Positions 48,877 through 57,406 are shown, counted from the first letter of the stretch. The stretch: 64,000 bases of DNA from Bradyrhizobium sp. 4 (GCF_023100905.1 NZ_CP064686.1:5828001-5892000), one strand, 5' to 3'. Notes: generated by a model from the letters alone, not told the origin. Translations and numbers: made by a program.

Positions 48877-51800
48877 CTACGGATTCTGTGGCGTCAGCAC
48901 CAGCGGCGGCTTTGGCTTGGGCTTTGCGGGCGGTGGGCCGGGGGCCGGCCTCACGTCGATCGGCGGAGGCAGCGGCGCGATCTGGTGGCTCGCAAGCGGC
49001 GGGCTTGTGAGTTGAGGGCTTGTAAGTGGCGGGCTTGGCGCTGCGGGAGCGGCCTGCGGCGCCTTCGGGGTCGGCGCGACCCTGATGTCGGCCTTGGGCT
49101 TCGGCGGCGGCGCGCGGCGCGGATCGCGGCCGGGCATCGGCACATCCGGCAGCGACGGCTCCAGCGTCGGTTCGGGCGACACCAGGGTCGGCAGCGCGGC
49201 GGTCGCCGGCGGCGGCTCGCCGCGCTCGATGGCATCCAGCCGGCGCGTCTCGCGATCGATCGTGCGCACCGCGAGCCACGAGGACAGCGGCGCCAGATCG
49301 ACGGTGCGATTGAGCCTGTCGGGGGGACCCGCCGCGAACAGCTGGATCTCCGGCGGTGCGCCGGAGAGCCCGGTCATGATCGGCGTCAGGCTGGCGCGGA
49401 TGTCGGCCTGGTCGGCGGGAATGTCGTAGCCGCCGGAGACGATGGCGCGCGCGTTCTTCGCCTCCAACGACGTTGCGCCGACGCGCAGCCGCCCGTCGCG
49501 GATCGTGAACGGGATCTGCGCCGAGGCCACTGCAATCGGCCCCGCCGACAGCGCGGGCTCGACCAGCTGGCGCAGCCGGTTGTCGTCGGCGACCTGGCCG
49601 CCGTCGCTGGCGCGGATGGCGATCTCGAAGGCGCGCGGATTGAGGCCGGAGATTTCAGCGGAATCAAGCGTAACCGTACCGTTGCCGGCGAGCGCGCCGG
49701 TGAGGGCCGCGACGCTGCGGCCCTGGCTGGTCAGCGCCATCTGCGCCGAGGCACGTCCCTTCGGCAGCGCGAGGTCGCGATAGCGCAGCGCCGCCGCGTC
49801 GACATTGCCGAGCTCGATACGCGCGTTGAGCGTCAGACCATTGGCGCCATTGCGCGCATCGAGGCTTACCGACAGCTCGCCGCCGCCGAGGCCGCCCTTC
49901 ATTGCGTCGAGCGCGAGCGACTGACCGTCGCTCCGGACCGTACCGCCGAAGGGGCGCAGCTCGATGCCGCCGGGCAACGTGCCGTGCAAGGCCTGGAAGG
50001 CGACGCGGCCGCGCCAGCCGCCGAGAAGCCCGGCACTCAACGGCGCATTGGCATCGTGTCCGGCCGCGCCGATGGCCATCGCGAGCGCCGGCACGAGGTC
50101 GAGCGAATCGAGGCCGACTTCGCCGTCGACGGTCTTCTCCTGATCGAGCGTCACCGCCAGATGACCGCGCAGATGCGAGCCCGCCAAGGTGCTGTCGAGA
50201 TCGTTGAAGGTCAGGCGGTTGCCGGAAAGGCTGACGCGCGAGGACAGATTGACGCTCTGCACGGATTTATCGGCCGGGCTGGTCCCGAACAGCGGGGCCA
50301 GATTGGCGTTGCGCACGCGTAAATTCACGCTGCCTTTCGGCTCCGACAATTCGACGGTGCCTTGTGCGTCCGCATCCAGCCCGCCGCCGCTGAGCTTTGC
50401 ATTCAATTGCAGCTGATGACGCCACGCGCCGCTCAAGCGGCCTTCGAACTGCGAAGCGCCCTCGCCTGCGGCGACCACGCGATCGAGCCCGAGCAACGCC
50501 AGCAGCGCACTTCCCTGTGGTGTCGAGACTTTCGAATCCAGCGTGAAGTCGCTGTCGCGCAAGCGCTCGATGTCGATGCCGTTGACGGCGGCTACCGGCG
50601 TCTGCGCGGCCAGCGTCGCGCTGGCCTTGAGCTGCGGCGAGTCGAGCTCGATTACCGCGCGCGCGTCGTTGCGATCGGCGTGCTCGGTGTTCTTGTCGAG
50701 GCTGAGGTCGAGCTTGAGGCGGGTCGCACCTGGCAGCGACGGGATGGCGTCGAAGCGCGCGCGCACCGACGGCGCAAACGGCTCGAGCAGCGCGGTGAGA
50801 TCGCGCAGCGAATTGGCGGAGGATTTCAGCGCGAGCTTGCCCGTTGCCTTGGCGCGGTCGAAGCTGCCGCTCGCTTCCGTGGTCACGCCACTGGCCTGGC
50901 CGAACCGCAACTGCTCCAGCGAGAGCGATGCCGGGCCGTAGCCGAGTTTCGCGGTGAACGGCCGCAGCTCTTGGCCCGCCGATATCGCGCGGCCGATATC
51001 GAGCGACAGCTTCGCTTCCTCCGGCCATTCGCCCTGCGGCCCCGAAAGCGCCCGCACAAAACCTGCGGCGGCATCGAGGTCGAGGCGGTCGGCCTTGAGC
51101 TCCGCGTCGATCCGCGAGCCCTTGCTGGCGCCGGTCTGGACGAAAGCGACGCGGCCTTCGACCGCGCCGCCCTCGATTTCGGCCTTCAGCCTGTCGATGG
51201 CGAAATGGTTGGCGGCGATGGTCACGTCGCCGGCAAGGCGCAGCGGCCGCGTGCTGCGGCGGTTGACCTCGCTGCGGCCCTGGAGCCAGGCCACCAGCGT
51301 ATCGGGATCGGAGGAATCGACGCTGAGACGGCCGCTGAAACTGTCGGCGCCGGGCGTCGCGCCGTTGAGCGAGAGCTGCGTCTGGCCCGGCGCGCGCAGA
51401 TCCAGCCGCTGGAAGGTCCAGGATCGTCCGTCGGTCGCAAGCTCGGCCGTGATGTTCTGGAGCGGACGGCCGCCGAGCATGATCTGGTCGGAGTTGAACT
51501 CGATCTGTGCCGGGATCGGCGCCTGCGGGATTGCGGCGAGGCCAGCACGCAGCGCCGGCAGGATGCGCTGCGGCTCGGCATCGTTCTTGACCGTCAGCTT
51601 GTCGGCATCGACCTGGCGCGCCGACAGCACCGCGCGCAGCAGCGGCGACGCTCCGAACCTGATATCGCCGACGCCGCCGAGCTTCAGCGCGGAGTCTTCG
51701 GCCCCGAAGCTGGCATCGACCTGCTCGAACTTGGCGCCGGCCGGATCGGCCTTGAGTTTCGTCGTGAGCTTCCAGGGCATCGGCCCCGCTTCGGCCGGCT

Positions 51801-52536
51801 TCTTCGGCGCCGGCACGGCAAGCGTCAGCGCGCCCTCGAATTTCGGCAGGCGGTTGTCGAAGGCGAGCACGCCTTCGAGATCGGCCAGGATGGCGCGCTC
51901 GCCGGGATCGATGTTGAGGTGGAGGCGCGTGGCGTTGCCGTCGGCGCTCGGGCCGGAGGAGACGCGGAACGGATAGCGCACGCCGCTGGCCGTGAAACTG
52001 CCGTCGCCCCGGACCGAGCCGGCCAGCGAGCGCACGTCGCCGGAGAAGGCGATGTCGTTGAGCTCCAGTGTCGAACGGCTGGCGGCATCATGCAGGGCGA
52101 TGCGGCCGGTGAGGTTCAGCCGCTCGATCGCCAGCGATGCCAGATTGAAACTGCCGCTCGCGGTGGACGGCAAATCGACCCGCCCGCGCGCGTCGAGGCC
52201 GAGATCGACCGCCATGCCGTTGACCGAAAGCTCGGTGGCACGCCATTCGCCGCGCATCAGCGAGCTCAGGCTGAACTCGACGTCGAGCTTGTCGGCGCGC
52301 AGGCGGCCGAGATCGTTGTTGCCGCCGAAGGTGACCCCGCGCAGCCGCAGCGTCGGCGCCGGCAACAGCCGCGCGTCGAGCTCGCCCGCCACCCGCACCG
52401 GCACGCCGATGATCCTGCTGGCCTCCGCTTCGAACTGGGGCCTGAACTGGTTCCAGTCGACGAAGTAAGGCCCGATCAGAGCGGCCAGCAGCGCTAAGAT
52501 AAAGGCAATCGCCAATCCGAGCAGCGTCGTCTGCAC
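48877..52536 (-). CDS. AsmA family protein, large
   Basis: The product is 1219 residues from a GTG at 52536 behind GAGGGGAG; a TTG at 52554 is the alternative. It starts with one membrane anchor (LLGLAIAFILALLAALIGPYF) followed by the AsmA N-terminal region (VDWNQFRPQFEAEASRIIGVPVRVAGELDARLLPAPTLRLRGVTFG). A long beta-rich periplasmic domain (repeated GELDARL-like strands) and the AsmA_2 region near the C-terminus (NGTVTLDSAEISGLNPRAFEIAI) follow. The last 110 residues are Pro-rich (PKAPQAAPAAPSPPLTSPQ) and probably disordered. AsmA-like proteins bridge the periplasm and move phospholipids to the outer membrane. Confidence 0.93.
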   Translation of the reverse strand: MQTTLLGLAIAFILALLAALIGPYFVDWNQFRPQFEAEASRIIGVPVRVAGELDARLLPAPTLRLRGVTFGGNNDLGRLRADKLDVEFSLSSLMRGEWRATELSVNGMAVDLGLDARGRVDLPSTASGSFNLASLAIERLNLTGRIALHDAASRSTLELNDIAFSGDVRSLAGSVRGDGSFTASGVRYPFRVSSGPSADGNATRLHLNIDPGERAILADLEGVLAFDNRLPKFEGALTLAVPAPKKPAEAGPMPWKLTTKLKADPAGAKFEQVDASFGAEDSALKLGGVGDIRFGASPLLRAVLSARQVDADKLTVKNDAEPQRILPALRAGLAAIPQAPIPAQIEFNSDQIMLGGRPLQNITAELATDGRSWTFQRLDLRAPGQTQLSLNGATPGADSFSGRLSVDSSDPDTLVAWLQGRSEVNRRSTRPLRLAGDVTIAANHFAIDRLKAEIEGGAVEGRVAFVQTGASKGSRIDAELKADRLDLDAAAGFVRALSGPQGEWPEEAKLSLDIGRAISAGQELRPFTAKLGYGPASLSLEQLRFGQASGVTTEASGSFDRAKATGKLALKSSANSLRDLTALLEPFAPSVRARFDAIPSLPGATRLKLDLSLDKNTEHADRNDARAVIELDSPQLKASATLAAQTPVAAVNGIDIERLRDSDFTLDSKVSTPQGSALLALLGLDRVVAAGEGASQFEGRLSGAWRHQLQLNAKLSGGGLDADAQGTVELSEPKGSVNLRVRNANLAPLFGTSPADKSVQSVNLSSRVSLSGNRLTFNDLDSTLAGSHLRGHLAVTLDQEKTVDGEVGLDSLDLVPALAMAIGAAGHDANAPLSAGLLGGWRGRVAFQALHGTLPGGIELRPFGGTVRSDGQSLALDAMKGGLGGGELSVSLDARNGANGLTLNARIELGNVDAAALRYRDLALPKGRASAQMALTSQGRSVAALTGALAGNGTVTLDSAEISGLNPRAFEIAIRASDGGQVADDNRLRQLVEPALSAGPIAVASAQIPFTIRDGRLRVGATSLEAKNARAIVSGGYDIPADQADIRASLTPIMTGLSGAPPEIQLFAAGPPDRLNRTVDLAPLSSWLAVRTIDRETRRLDAIERGEPPPATAALPTLVSPEPTLEPSLPDVPMPGRDPRRAPPPKPKADIRVAPTPKAPQAAPAAPSPPLTSPQLTSPPLASHQIAPLPPPIDVRPAPGPPPAKPKPKPPLVLTPQNP

Positions 52537-52610
52537 GGGTCTCCCCTCGGCCAAACCGGATGCGGGCCTTGCCTGAGCCGCAGGGCCTCAGACGTACCGG
52601 AACAGCCCCT

Positions 52611-52639
52611 TATATAGGGGGAAGTGTGGCGAAGTCACA
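52611..52639 (-). promoter_or_regulatory. Promoter candidate for the AsmA gene
   Basis: On the minus strand TGTGAC (52639-52634) and TATATA (52616-52611) are 17 bases apart. Transcription would start near 52604, about 68 bases before the GTG start. The -35 matches the consensus poorly, so this is tentative. Confidence 0.35.
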
Positions 52640-52675
52640 GCGACTGTTGCGCGCGGAGGTTAACGCGGGCGGCTA

Positions 52676-53905
52676 TCACCAGCTCGCGGGCAGCCGCTTC
52701 AGGCCGCGCAGCACGAAGGTCGGCCGCCATTCCGGGTTTTCGACGTCGTCGATGCGCAGGTCGGGCAGCCGCCGCAACAGCGTGGCGATGGCGATCTCGG
52801 CCTCGAGGCGCGCCAATTGGGCCCCCAGGCAGAAATGGATGCCGCCGCCGAACGACAGCGGCCTCACATTCTGGCGGGTGACGTCGAGCCGGTCGGGGCG
52901 GTCAGGATAGACCGCCGGGTCACGGTTGGCCGAGCCCAGCAGGCAGAGCACGGTCTCGCCCTTGGGGATCTTCGCGCCGCCGAGATCGTCGATATCCTCC
53001 AGCGCGACCCGCCCGGTCATCTGGACCGAGGAATCGTAGCGCAAGAATTCCTCGATCGCACCCACCATCAGCTCGGGCCGCGCCTTCAACAGCGCGAGCT
53101 GGTCCGGATTGCGATGCAGCGCCAGCAGGCCATTGCCGATCAGATTGACCGTGGTCTCGTGGCCGGCGCCGAACAACAGGATGATGTTGGCGGTCAGCTC
53201 CTCGTTGCTGAGCTTGTTGCCGTCTTCCTCGGCCTGCACCAGCTGAGTGATGAGATCGTCGCCGGGATTTTTGCGACGTAGCTCGAACAGCTGCTGGAAA
53301 TACATCTGCGCCATCATGTTGCCGGCGTTGCCCTTGGCGATCTCCTCCGGCGAGAGCGGCACGGGGTCGAGCAGCCGTCCGCCGTCGCGCGAGCTGTTAT
53401 AGAAAGTCTCGCGATGGTCCTCGGGGATGCCGAGCATGTCGCAGATGATGGTGACAGGCAGGCGGAAGGCGAAATCCTCGATCAGGTCCATATGGCCGCG
53501 GTCGATCACGGCATCGATGGTCTGGTCGACGATCTCCTGGATCCGCGGCCGCATGTCCTCGACGCGGCGGGCGGTGAAGGCCTTCACGACGAGGCCGCGC
53601 AGGCGGCTGTGGTCGGGCGGATCGGCCTGCAGCATCCAGTGGCTCATGCTGCGAAAGACCGGCTCCTCCATGATCTTCTCGCTATAGCGACGCTTGGAGC
53701 GCTCGACGAAATCCTTGCCGAAACGCTTGTCGCGCATCACGAGGCCGACATCGGCATGGCGGCTCGTGACGAACTGGCCGAACGGCGTCACGTGAATCGG
53801 ATAGATCGCGCGCAGCCGGTCATAATGCGGATAGGGATCGCGGATGAAGTCCGGCGACAGCGGATTGAACAGCGGACCACCGGCGCCCTGCACGTGCTCG
53901 TTCAT
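52676..53905 (-). CDS. Cytochrome P450
   Basis: A 409-residue soluble bacterial P450. The heme-binding loop is LSFGGGIHFCLGAQLARLEAE with the Cys ligand, the I-helix oxygen-activating motif is LLFGAGHETTVN, the ExxR motif lies in IEEFLRYDSS, and MLQADPPDHSRLRGLVVKAFTARRVE is typical of CYP1xx families. The substrate is unknown. Redox partner genes (ferredoxin and reductase) are not adjacent. The gene starts 129 bp from the divergent TetR gene, with a palindrome between, so it is likely inducible. Confidence 0.95.
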   Translation of the reverse strand: MNEHVQGAGGPLFNPLSPDFIRDPYPHYDRLRAIYPIHVTPFGQFVTSRHADVGLVMRDKRFGKDFVERSKRRYSEKIMEEPVFRSMSHWMLQADPPDHSRLRGLVVKAFTARRVEDMRPRIQEIVDQTIDAVIDRGHMDLIEDFAFRLPVTIICDMLGIPEDHRETFYNSSRDGGRLLDPVPLSPEEIAKGNAGNMMAQMYFQQLFELRRKNPGDDLITQLVQAEEDGNKLSNEELTANIILLFGAGHETTVNLIGNGLLALHRNPDQLALLKARPELMVGAIEEFLRYDSSVQMTGRVALEDIDDLGGAKIPKGETVLCLLGSANRDPAVYPDRPDRLDVTRQNVRPLSFGGGIHFCLGAQLARLEAEIAIATLLRRLPDLRIDDVENPEWRPTFVLRGLKRLPASW

Positions 53906-53984
53906 GGTGACCTCATGTCGGTTGCCGCATGAATCGCATACGCCGGGCAGCCCCTCTTGCGCAGCGTAACCATCCCTGAATTAT

Positions 53985-54012
53985 CAACTCGATACATTGT
54001 TGTATCGAGTTG
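53985..54012. promoter_or_regulatory. Palindrome between P450 and TetR genes, operator candidate
   Basis: CAACTCGATACA and TGTATCGAGTTG are perfect 12-base arms separated by TTGT. The site ends 22 bp before the tetR ATG and lies 79 bp upstream of the P450 start, where a repressor would control both directions. Confidence 0.8.
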
Positions 54013-54034
54013 CATTCTGCCCTAACCTGCTCCG

Positions 54035-54646
54035 ATGTCAAGGGTGAGAACCAGGCCGACCAGGGACGACACGCGCGACAGGCTGTTCGAGGCGGCCGCG
54101 CGCGTGTTCGAAGAGGACGGCATCGGCGGCGCCAGCATCGAGGCGATCGCGGCGGCGGCCGGATTCAGCCGGGGAGCGTTCTATTCCAACTTCAAGAGCA
54201 AGGACGAGCTGATCATCGCCATGCTCGAGGACCATGTCGCGCAGTCGATCCGGCGCAACATGGACATCCTCGCGCAGCACGACAACCTCGACGACTTCAT
54301 CGCGGCGCTGAAGGCCATGGATCGCACAAGGCAGGATCCACTCGGCCGCTCGCCGCTGCTCCACATGGAGATGATCCTGTTTGTCGCGCGCGCCGAGAAG
54401 CGCCGACCGGAGCTTGCAAAACGCTTGCGCGCACGGCGCAAGCTGGTCGCCGACATCGTCGAGGCCACGCTGAAGAGCAGCGCGAAGGGCCACACGCTGA
54501 ACCCGCCATGGATGGCCTCCGTCGTGCTGGCGCTGGAAGACGGCTTTCGCCTGCACCGCCTGATCGATCCGGAGACGACGCCGGCCGACAGCTTTCTGCG
54601 CGCGATCACGGACCTGCGGCGCAGGACGGGATTGTCGTCGGACTAG
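54035..54646 (+). CDS. TetR family transcriptional regulator
   Basis: A 203-residue repressor with HTH region DTRDRLFEAAARVFEEDGIGGASIEAIAAAAGFSRGAFYSNFKSKDELIIAML. The C-terminal ligand domain (HMEMILFVARAEKRRPELAKRLRARRKLVADIVE) is of a common TetR group controlling oxidoreductases and transporters. It is divergent from the cytochrome P450 gene, with the palindrome 53985-54012 between them as its likely operator, so the P450 substrate or product is a plausible inducer. Confidence 0.93.
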   Translation: MSRVRTRPTRDDTRDRLFEAAARVFEEDGIGGASIEAIAAAAGFSRGAFYSNFKSKDELIIAMLEDHVAQSIRRNMDILAQHDNLDDFIAALKAMDRTRQDPLGRSPLLHMEMILFVARAEKRRPELAKRLRARRKLVADIVEATLKSSAKGHTLNPPWMASVVLALEDGFRLHRLIDPETTPADSFLRAITDLRRRTGLSSD

Positions 54647-54840
54647 CGTTTGTTGTCTTCAGATCGTCGAGCTTCGCTGTTCCCGCTCGACATCGGCGCG
54701 CCGCGCTGCGCCGCTGGAACCTGGAAGCGATTATACGCGCGCATTTTCCACGTCACCGTACCCCATCCAAGGAACGTTTCCTCACCTTGCCACTTTATCC
54801 CGAGCCTGTTTTGGCAATTTGATCATTGGAGGAGACAGCG

Positions 54841-55377
54841 ATGAGGATTCTGAAATTGTCTGTGGCCGCAGCCGCGCTGCTGGCCGGTACGGCGCTCGCG
54901 ATGGCGCAGTCCAGCTCGACGGTCGGCACGGGTGGCTCGTCAGCCGGCGGCGGCACCAGCAACTCGACCGTCGGCACCGGCGGTTCATCGGCGGGTTCGG
55001 GCAGCGGCTCGGGTTCGGCTTCGACGCTTGGCACCGGCGGCTCGTCGGCGGGCGGCGGCACCAGCAGTTCGTCGATCGGCACTGGCGGCTCTGCCGCGGG
55101 TTCGGGCAGCGGCTCAGGCTCGGCCTCGACGCTCGGCACCGGCGGTTCGTCGGCCGGCGGCGGCAAGAGCTCGTCCAGCGTCGGCACCGGCGGCTCTGCG
55201 GCAGGCTCCGGATCCAACTCGGCATCGACAGTCGACACCGGCGGCTCCTCGGCCGGCGGCGGCAAGAGCGGCTCGACCGTGGGAGCGGCCGGCTCCTCCG
55301 CGGGACATTCCAGCGACATGGGCATGGAAAAGGGCAAAGGCCACCACAAGGACGAGATGAAGAAGGACAAGGACTGA
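54841..55377 (+). CDS. Secreted Gly/Ser-rich tandem-repeat protein
   Basis: A 178-residue product with GGAGGAG before the ATG and a signal peptide (MRILKLSVAAAALLAGTALA). From about residue 23 to 158 it is built of about eight copies of a 15-20 residue unit STVGTGGSSAGGGTS, alternating with a longer form containing AGSGSGSGSAS. The C-terminal tail is positively charged and His/Met-containing (MGMEKGKGHHKDEMKKDKD). There are no cysteines or hydrophobic core, so it is probably a disordered or fibre-like exported protein. Neighbouring genes at 55438 and 55808 encode related low-complexity exported proteins. I know no family for it; assignment beyond this would be guesswork. Confidence 0.8.
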   Translation: MRILKLSVAAAALLAGTALAMAQSSSTVGTGGSSAGGGTSNSTVGTGGSSAGSGSGSGSASTLGTGGSSAGGGTSSSSIGTGGSAAGSGSGSGSASTLGTGGSSAGGGKSSSSVGTGGSAAGSGSNSASTVDTGGSSAGGGKSGSTVGAAGSSAGHSSDMGMEKGKGHHKDEMKKDKD

Positions 55378-55390
55378 CATCCCGGCCGGC

Positions 55391-55412
55391 GGAGCGGCAG
55401 CAATGCCGCTCC
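55391..55412 (+). terminator. Intercistronic hairpin between the first two repeat-protein genes
   Basis: GGAGCGGC and GCCGCTCC form an 8-bp stem with a 6-base loop, 13 bases after the stop. No T tract follows, so it may stabilise the upstream mRNA or lower readthrough instead of ending transcription. Confidence 0.45.
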
Positions 55413-55437
55413 TTCGTCCTTCCTGAGGAGGACTGGC

Positions 55438-55791
55438 ATGAACAGACCAATCGTTGCGATCGCAGTTTTGACTTTGATAAGCAGCGCCGCTGTGGGGGAA
55501 ACCATGCAGAAAACCGGCAAGACCGCATCCGGCGAGACCTGCCGGGTCACGGTGGAAAAACATCCCGACGGCAGCATCACCGCGCTGGGGTCATCGGGTT
55601 CGGGCACAACCGGCTCGACCTCATCGAGCGGCTCGCTCTCGAGCTCGAGCTCGGCCGGCGGATCGTCGGTGCACGTCCAGGCCGGTGGCGGCAACGTGTC
55701 GAGTTCGTCCTCGACGGCCGGCGGCCCCGGTTCGACCAGCGCGAGCACCGTCACAGTCAACGGCTGCACCATCTCGACATCGTCGCCATAG
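55438..55791 (+). CDS. Small secreted Ser/Gly-rich protein with paired cysteines
   Basis: A 117-residue product beginning MNRPIVAIAVLTLISSAAVG, a signal peptide. A short non-repetitive region (KTGKTASGETCRVTVEKHPDGSITALG) contains one Cys, and the second Cys lies near the end (TVTVNGCTISTSSP); they may form a disulfide closing the Ser-rich loop between them (STSSSGSLSSSSSAGGSS). GAGGAGG precedes the ATG. It lies between two Gly/Ser-rich exported proteins on the same strand. No known family. Confidence 0.75.
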   Translation: MNRPIVAIAVLTLISSAAVGETMQKTGKTASGETCRVTVEKHPDGSITALGSSGSGTTGSTSSSGSLSSSSSAGGSSVHVQAGGGNVSSSSSTAGGPGSTSASTVTVNGCTISTSSP

Positions 55792-55807
55792 CAAAAGGAT
55801 TTGACAG

Positions 55808-56236
55808 ATGAGAATGTTGATCGCGACCTCGTCGGTCGCACTCCTGCTCGCCGCCGCCGCGCCGTTGTCGGCGCAAACCAGCATGACCGGTGGCACCGGC
55901 GGCTCGGCTGCGGCCGGCGGCACCTCGGCCAGCACGCTCGGCACCGGCGGCACGTCGACCTCGGGCTCCGGACAGACCGGCTCGTCGATCGCAGCGGGCG
56001 GCAGCGCCGCGTCTGCCAACGGCAAGGCGCAGTCGGGCACCAGCATGAACAAGGGCAACGGTCCGGTGCTCAATTCCAATGCGCGCGCGCAGGCGCATGA
56101 GGGTGGCACGTTCAGCCGCTCCCACACCCGCACCAAAGTGAAGGCGGGCGAGGAGGTCGGGTCCACCACCAAGACCATGTCGCACGTGCCAGGCTCCAAG
56201 CCGACCATGTCGACAACATCGACGAACGTGCGCTGA
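55808..56236 (+). CDS. Secreted Gly/Ser/Thr-rich protein
   Basis: A 142-residue product with signal peptide MRMLIATSSVALLLAAAAPL (cleavage near LSAQ). The mature N-terminus repeats the unit of the first gene (SMTGGTGGSAAAGGTS, ASTLGTGGTSTSGSG). The second half is different: charged and Thr/Ser-rich (GGTFSRSHTRTKVKAGEEVG, TKTMSHVPGSKP). It begins 16 bases after the previous stop, and a strong terminator follows, so it closes the three-gene unit. No cysteine is present. Family unknown. Confidence 0.78.
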   Translation: MRMLIATSSVALLLAAAAPLSAQTSMTGGTGGSAAAGGTSASTLGTGGTSTSGSGQTGSSIAAGGSAASANGKAQSGTSMNKGNGPVLNSNARAQAHEGGTFSRSHTRTKVKAGEEVGSTTKTMSHVPGSKPTMSTTSTNVR

Positions 56237-56254
56237 ACCATCCTCACGAGACTG

Positions 56255-56281
56255 CTGCCCGCGACTTGCGGGCAGTTTTTT
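56255..56281 (+). terminator. Rho-independent terminator after the repeat-protein unit
   Basis: CTGCCCGC and GCGGGCAG form a perfect 8-bp stem around GACTT, followed by six T. The T tract and the next bases (GTTTTTTCTTTGTGAGC) are duplicated in tandem (56275-56293 and 56294-56312). Confidence 0.9.
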
Positions 56282-56313
56282 CTTTGTGAGCAGGTTTTTT
56301 CTTTGTGAGCGGA

Positions 56314-56769
56314 TCAACCGCCGCTCAGCGTACGGCTGACGCGGGTCACGAGCGCATCCCACTGCCGCTTCTCGGAAGCGGGGTAGTTGATCAACACGCA
56401 ATGCACGTAGCGGCGGCCAAAGTTGCAGCGGTCGTACCAGATCTTGCCGCCCCGGGTGCTGGACACCACGAAGAAGCGCGGCGTGATGCGCTTGTAGGTG
56501 ATGCCGGGCGGCGGATTCTTTCGCGCCAGGAAAGCGGCCGGTGAGCTGCCGTCGTTCGGAACGGCCTGCACCGTCAAATCCGCGCGGCCGTCGCTGGTCC
56601 GGTACTGCATGCCATACCCGTCGGGTCGACCGGCTTGCTCGGTGAAGATCGACGAAGGGATGTCGACGTTGGTCCCGGTCTCGGGAATGCGATAGCCACT
56701 CCAGCTCTCCGCACCGGCGGCAACCGGCAAGCTACAGAGCATGACAAGGATGGTGGCGATCTTCTTCAT
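56314..56769 (-). CDS. Exported hypothetical protein
   Basis: A 151-residue protein with a Sec signal peptide (MKKIATILVMLCSLPVAAGA) and a compact domain containing WSGYRIPETGTNVDIPSSIF, DGYGMQYRTSDGRADLTVQAV, FFVVSSTRGGKIWYDRCNFGRRYVHCVLINYPASEKRQWD. Two mature cysteines, 10 residues apart (DRCN, VHCV), are likely oxidised in the periplasm. The GKIWYDRCN and INYPASEKRQWD segments recur in rhizobial proteins annotated as hypothetical, from memory. Function unknown. It converges on the Gly/Ser-rich unit. Confidence 0.8.
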   Translation of the reverse strand: MKKIATILVMLCSLPVAAGAESWSGYRIPETGTNVDIPSSIFTEQAGRPDGYGMQYRTSDGRADLTVQAVPNDGSSPAAFLARKNPPPGITYKRITPRFFVVSSTRGGKIWYDRCNFGRRYVHCVLINYPASEKRQWDALVTRVSRTLSGG

Positions 56770-56883
56770 CGTGTGGCCCGGTTTGCGCTCGACGGCCGAT
56801 AACGTGGAGAAGCGCCGGACGTTCCTTTCCGCGACGTGAACGCGCGTTGGGCCCAAGCCGGATGATTGTGTCGAGCCCGCCCG

Positions 56884-57393
56884 CTAGCGAGCGCGTTTGC
56901 CCTTGTCCGTGGGCAAGGGGCAATTCGTGCAAACGCTGTCGTCGCACATGCGGCAGATCGTGAAGCGATCCATCTCGGACGTATCCTGCCGAGACAACAA
57001 CTCATGGAGCAGCGTTTCGAGTCGTTTCGTTTCAGCCGGCGACAGCACATCCAGAAGCGACGCGACCGCCGATATTCGCGAGGTCATCAAGTCGTTGCGG
57101 GTTGCGGCGCCCTTCGCGGTCAGGTGCAGAGCAACCTCGCGGCCGTCCTGTCCGGGCCGACGTTCGACCAGCCGATCCGACACCAGACGGTCCACCAGCC
57201 GGACCGTTCCCGAATGCGACAGGGCAAGAATCCGCCGCAGCTTGTCGTTGGTCATGCCCTGGCCATAGCCGATGACGACCAGTGCCGCAGGCGTCTCGCC
57301 TCCGCGGCCGATGACCTCGCGCGCGCCCTGCTCGATCCGATCCATGACGGCGAGCGAAAGCGCCCCCAGCAAATTTGCGATTCCGTTTTCCAT
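56884..57393 (-). CDS. MarR family regulator with C-terminal four-cysteine motif
   Basis: A 169-residue winged-helix protein. The DNA-binding part reads ALVVIGYGQGMTNDKLRRILALSHSGTVRLVDRLVSDRLVERRPGQDGREVALHLTAKGAA. It ends with FTICRMCDDSVCTNCPLPTD, a C-x2-C-x4-C-x2-C cluster fit for zinc, iron-sulfur or reversible oxidation. The start at 57393 fits the MarR family; longer frames run into the divergent gene's promoter. Two palindromes upstream (57407-57421 and 57437-57459) are its likely operators, controlling itself and the hydrolase gene at 57476. Confidence 0.9.
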   Translation of the reverse strand: MENGIANLLGALSLAVMDRIEQGAREVIGRGGETPAALVVIGYGQGMTNDKLRRILALSHSGTVRLVDRLVSDRLVERRPGQDGREVALHLTAKGAATRNDLMTSRISAVASLLDVLSPAETKRLETLLHELLSRQDTSEMDRFTICRMCDDSVCTNCPLPTDKGKRAR

Positions 57394-57406
57394 GAGCCGG
57401 ACAATA

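Noticed and set aside
50362..52497. A 711-codon plus-strand frame
   Set aside because: Antisense to the AsmA gene, which has clear domain structure; the plus frame is Arg/Glu/Ala-rich without recognisable motifs.
54647..54840. ECF/general-stress sigma promoter (GGAAC...CGTT) before the Gly/Ser gene
   Set aside because: GGAAC occurs at 54716 and again near 54772, but no CGTT lies at the required spacing.
54905..55300. Possible CRISPR array because of regular repeats
   Set aside because: The repeats are contiguous, in frame and encode Gly/Ser units; there are no unique spacers and no cas genes.
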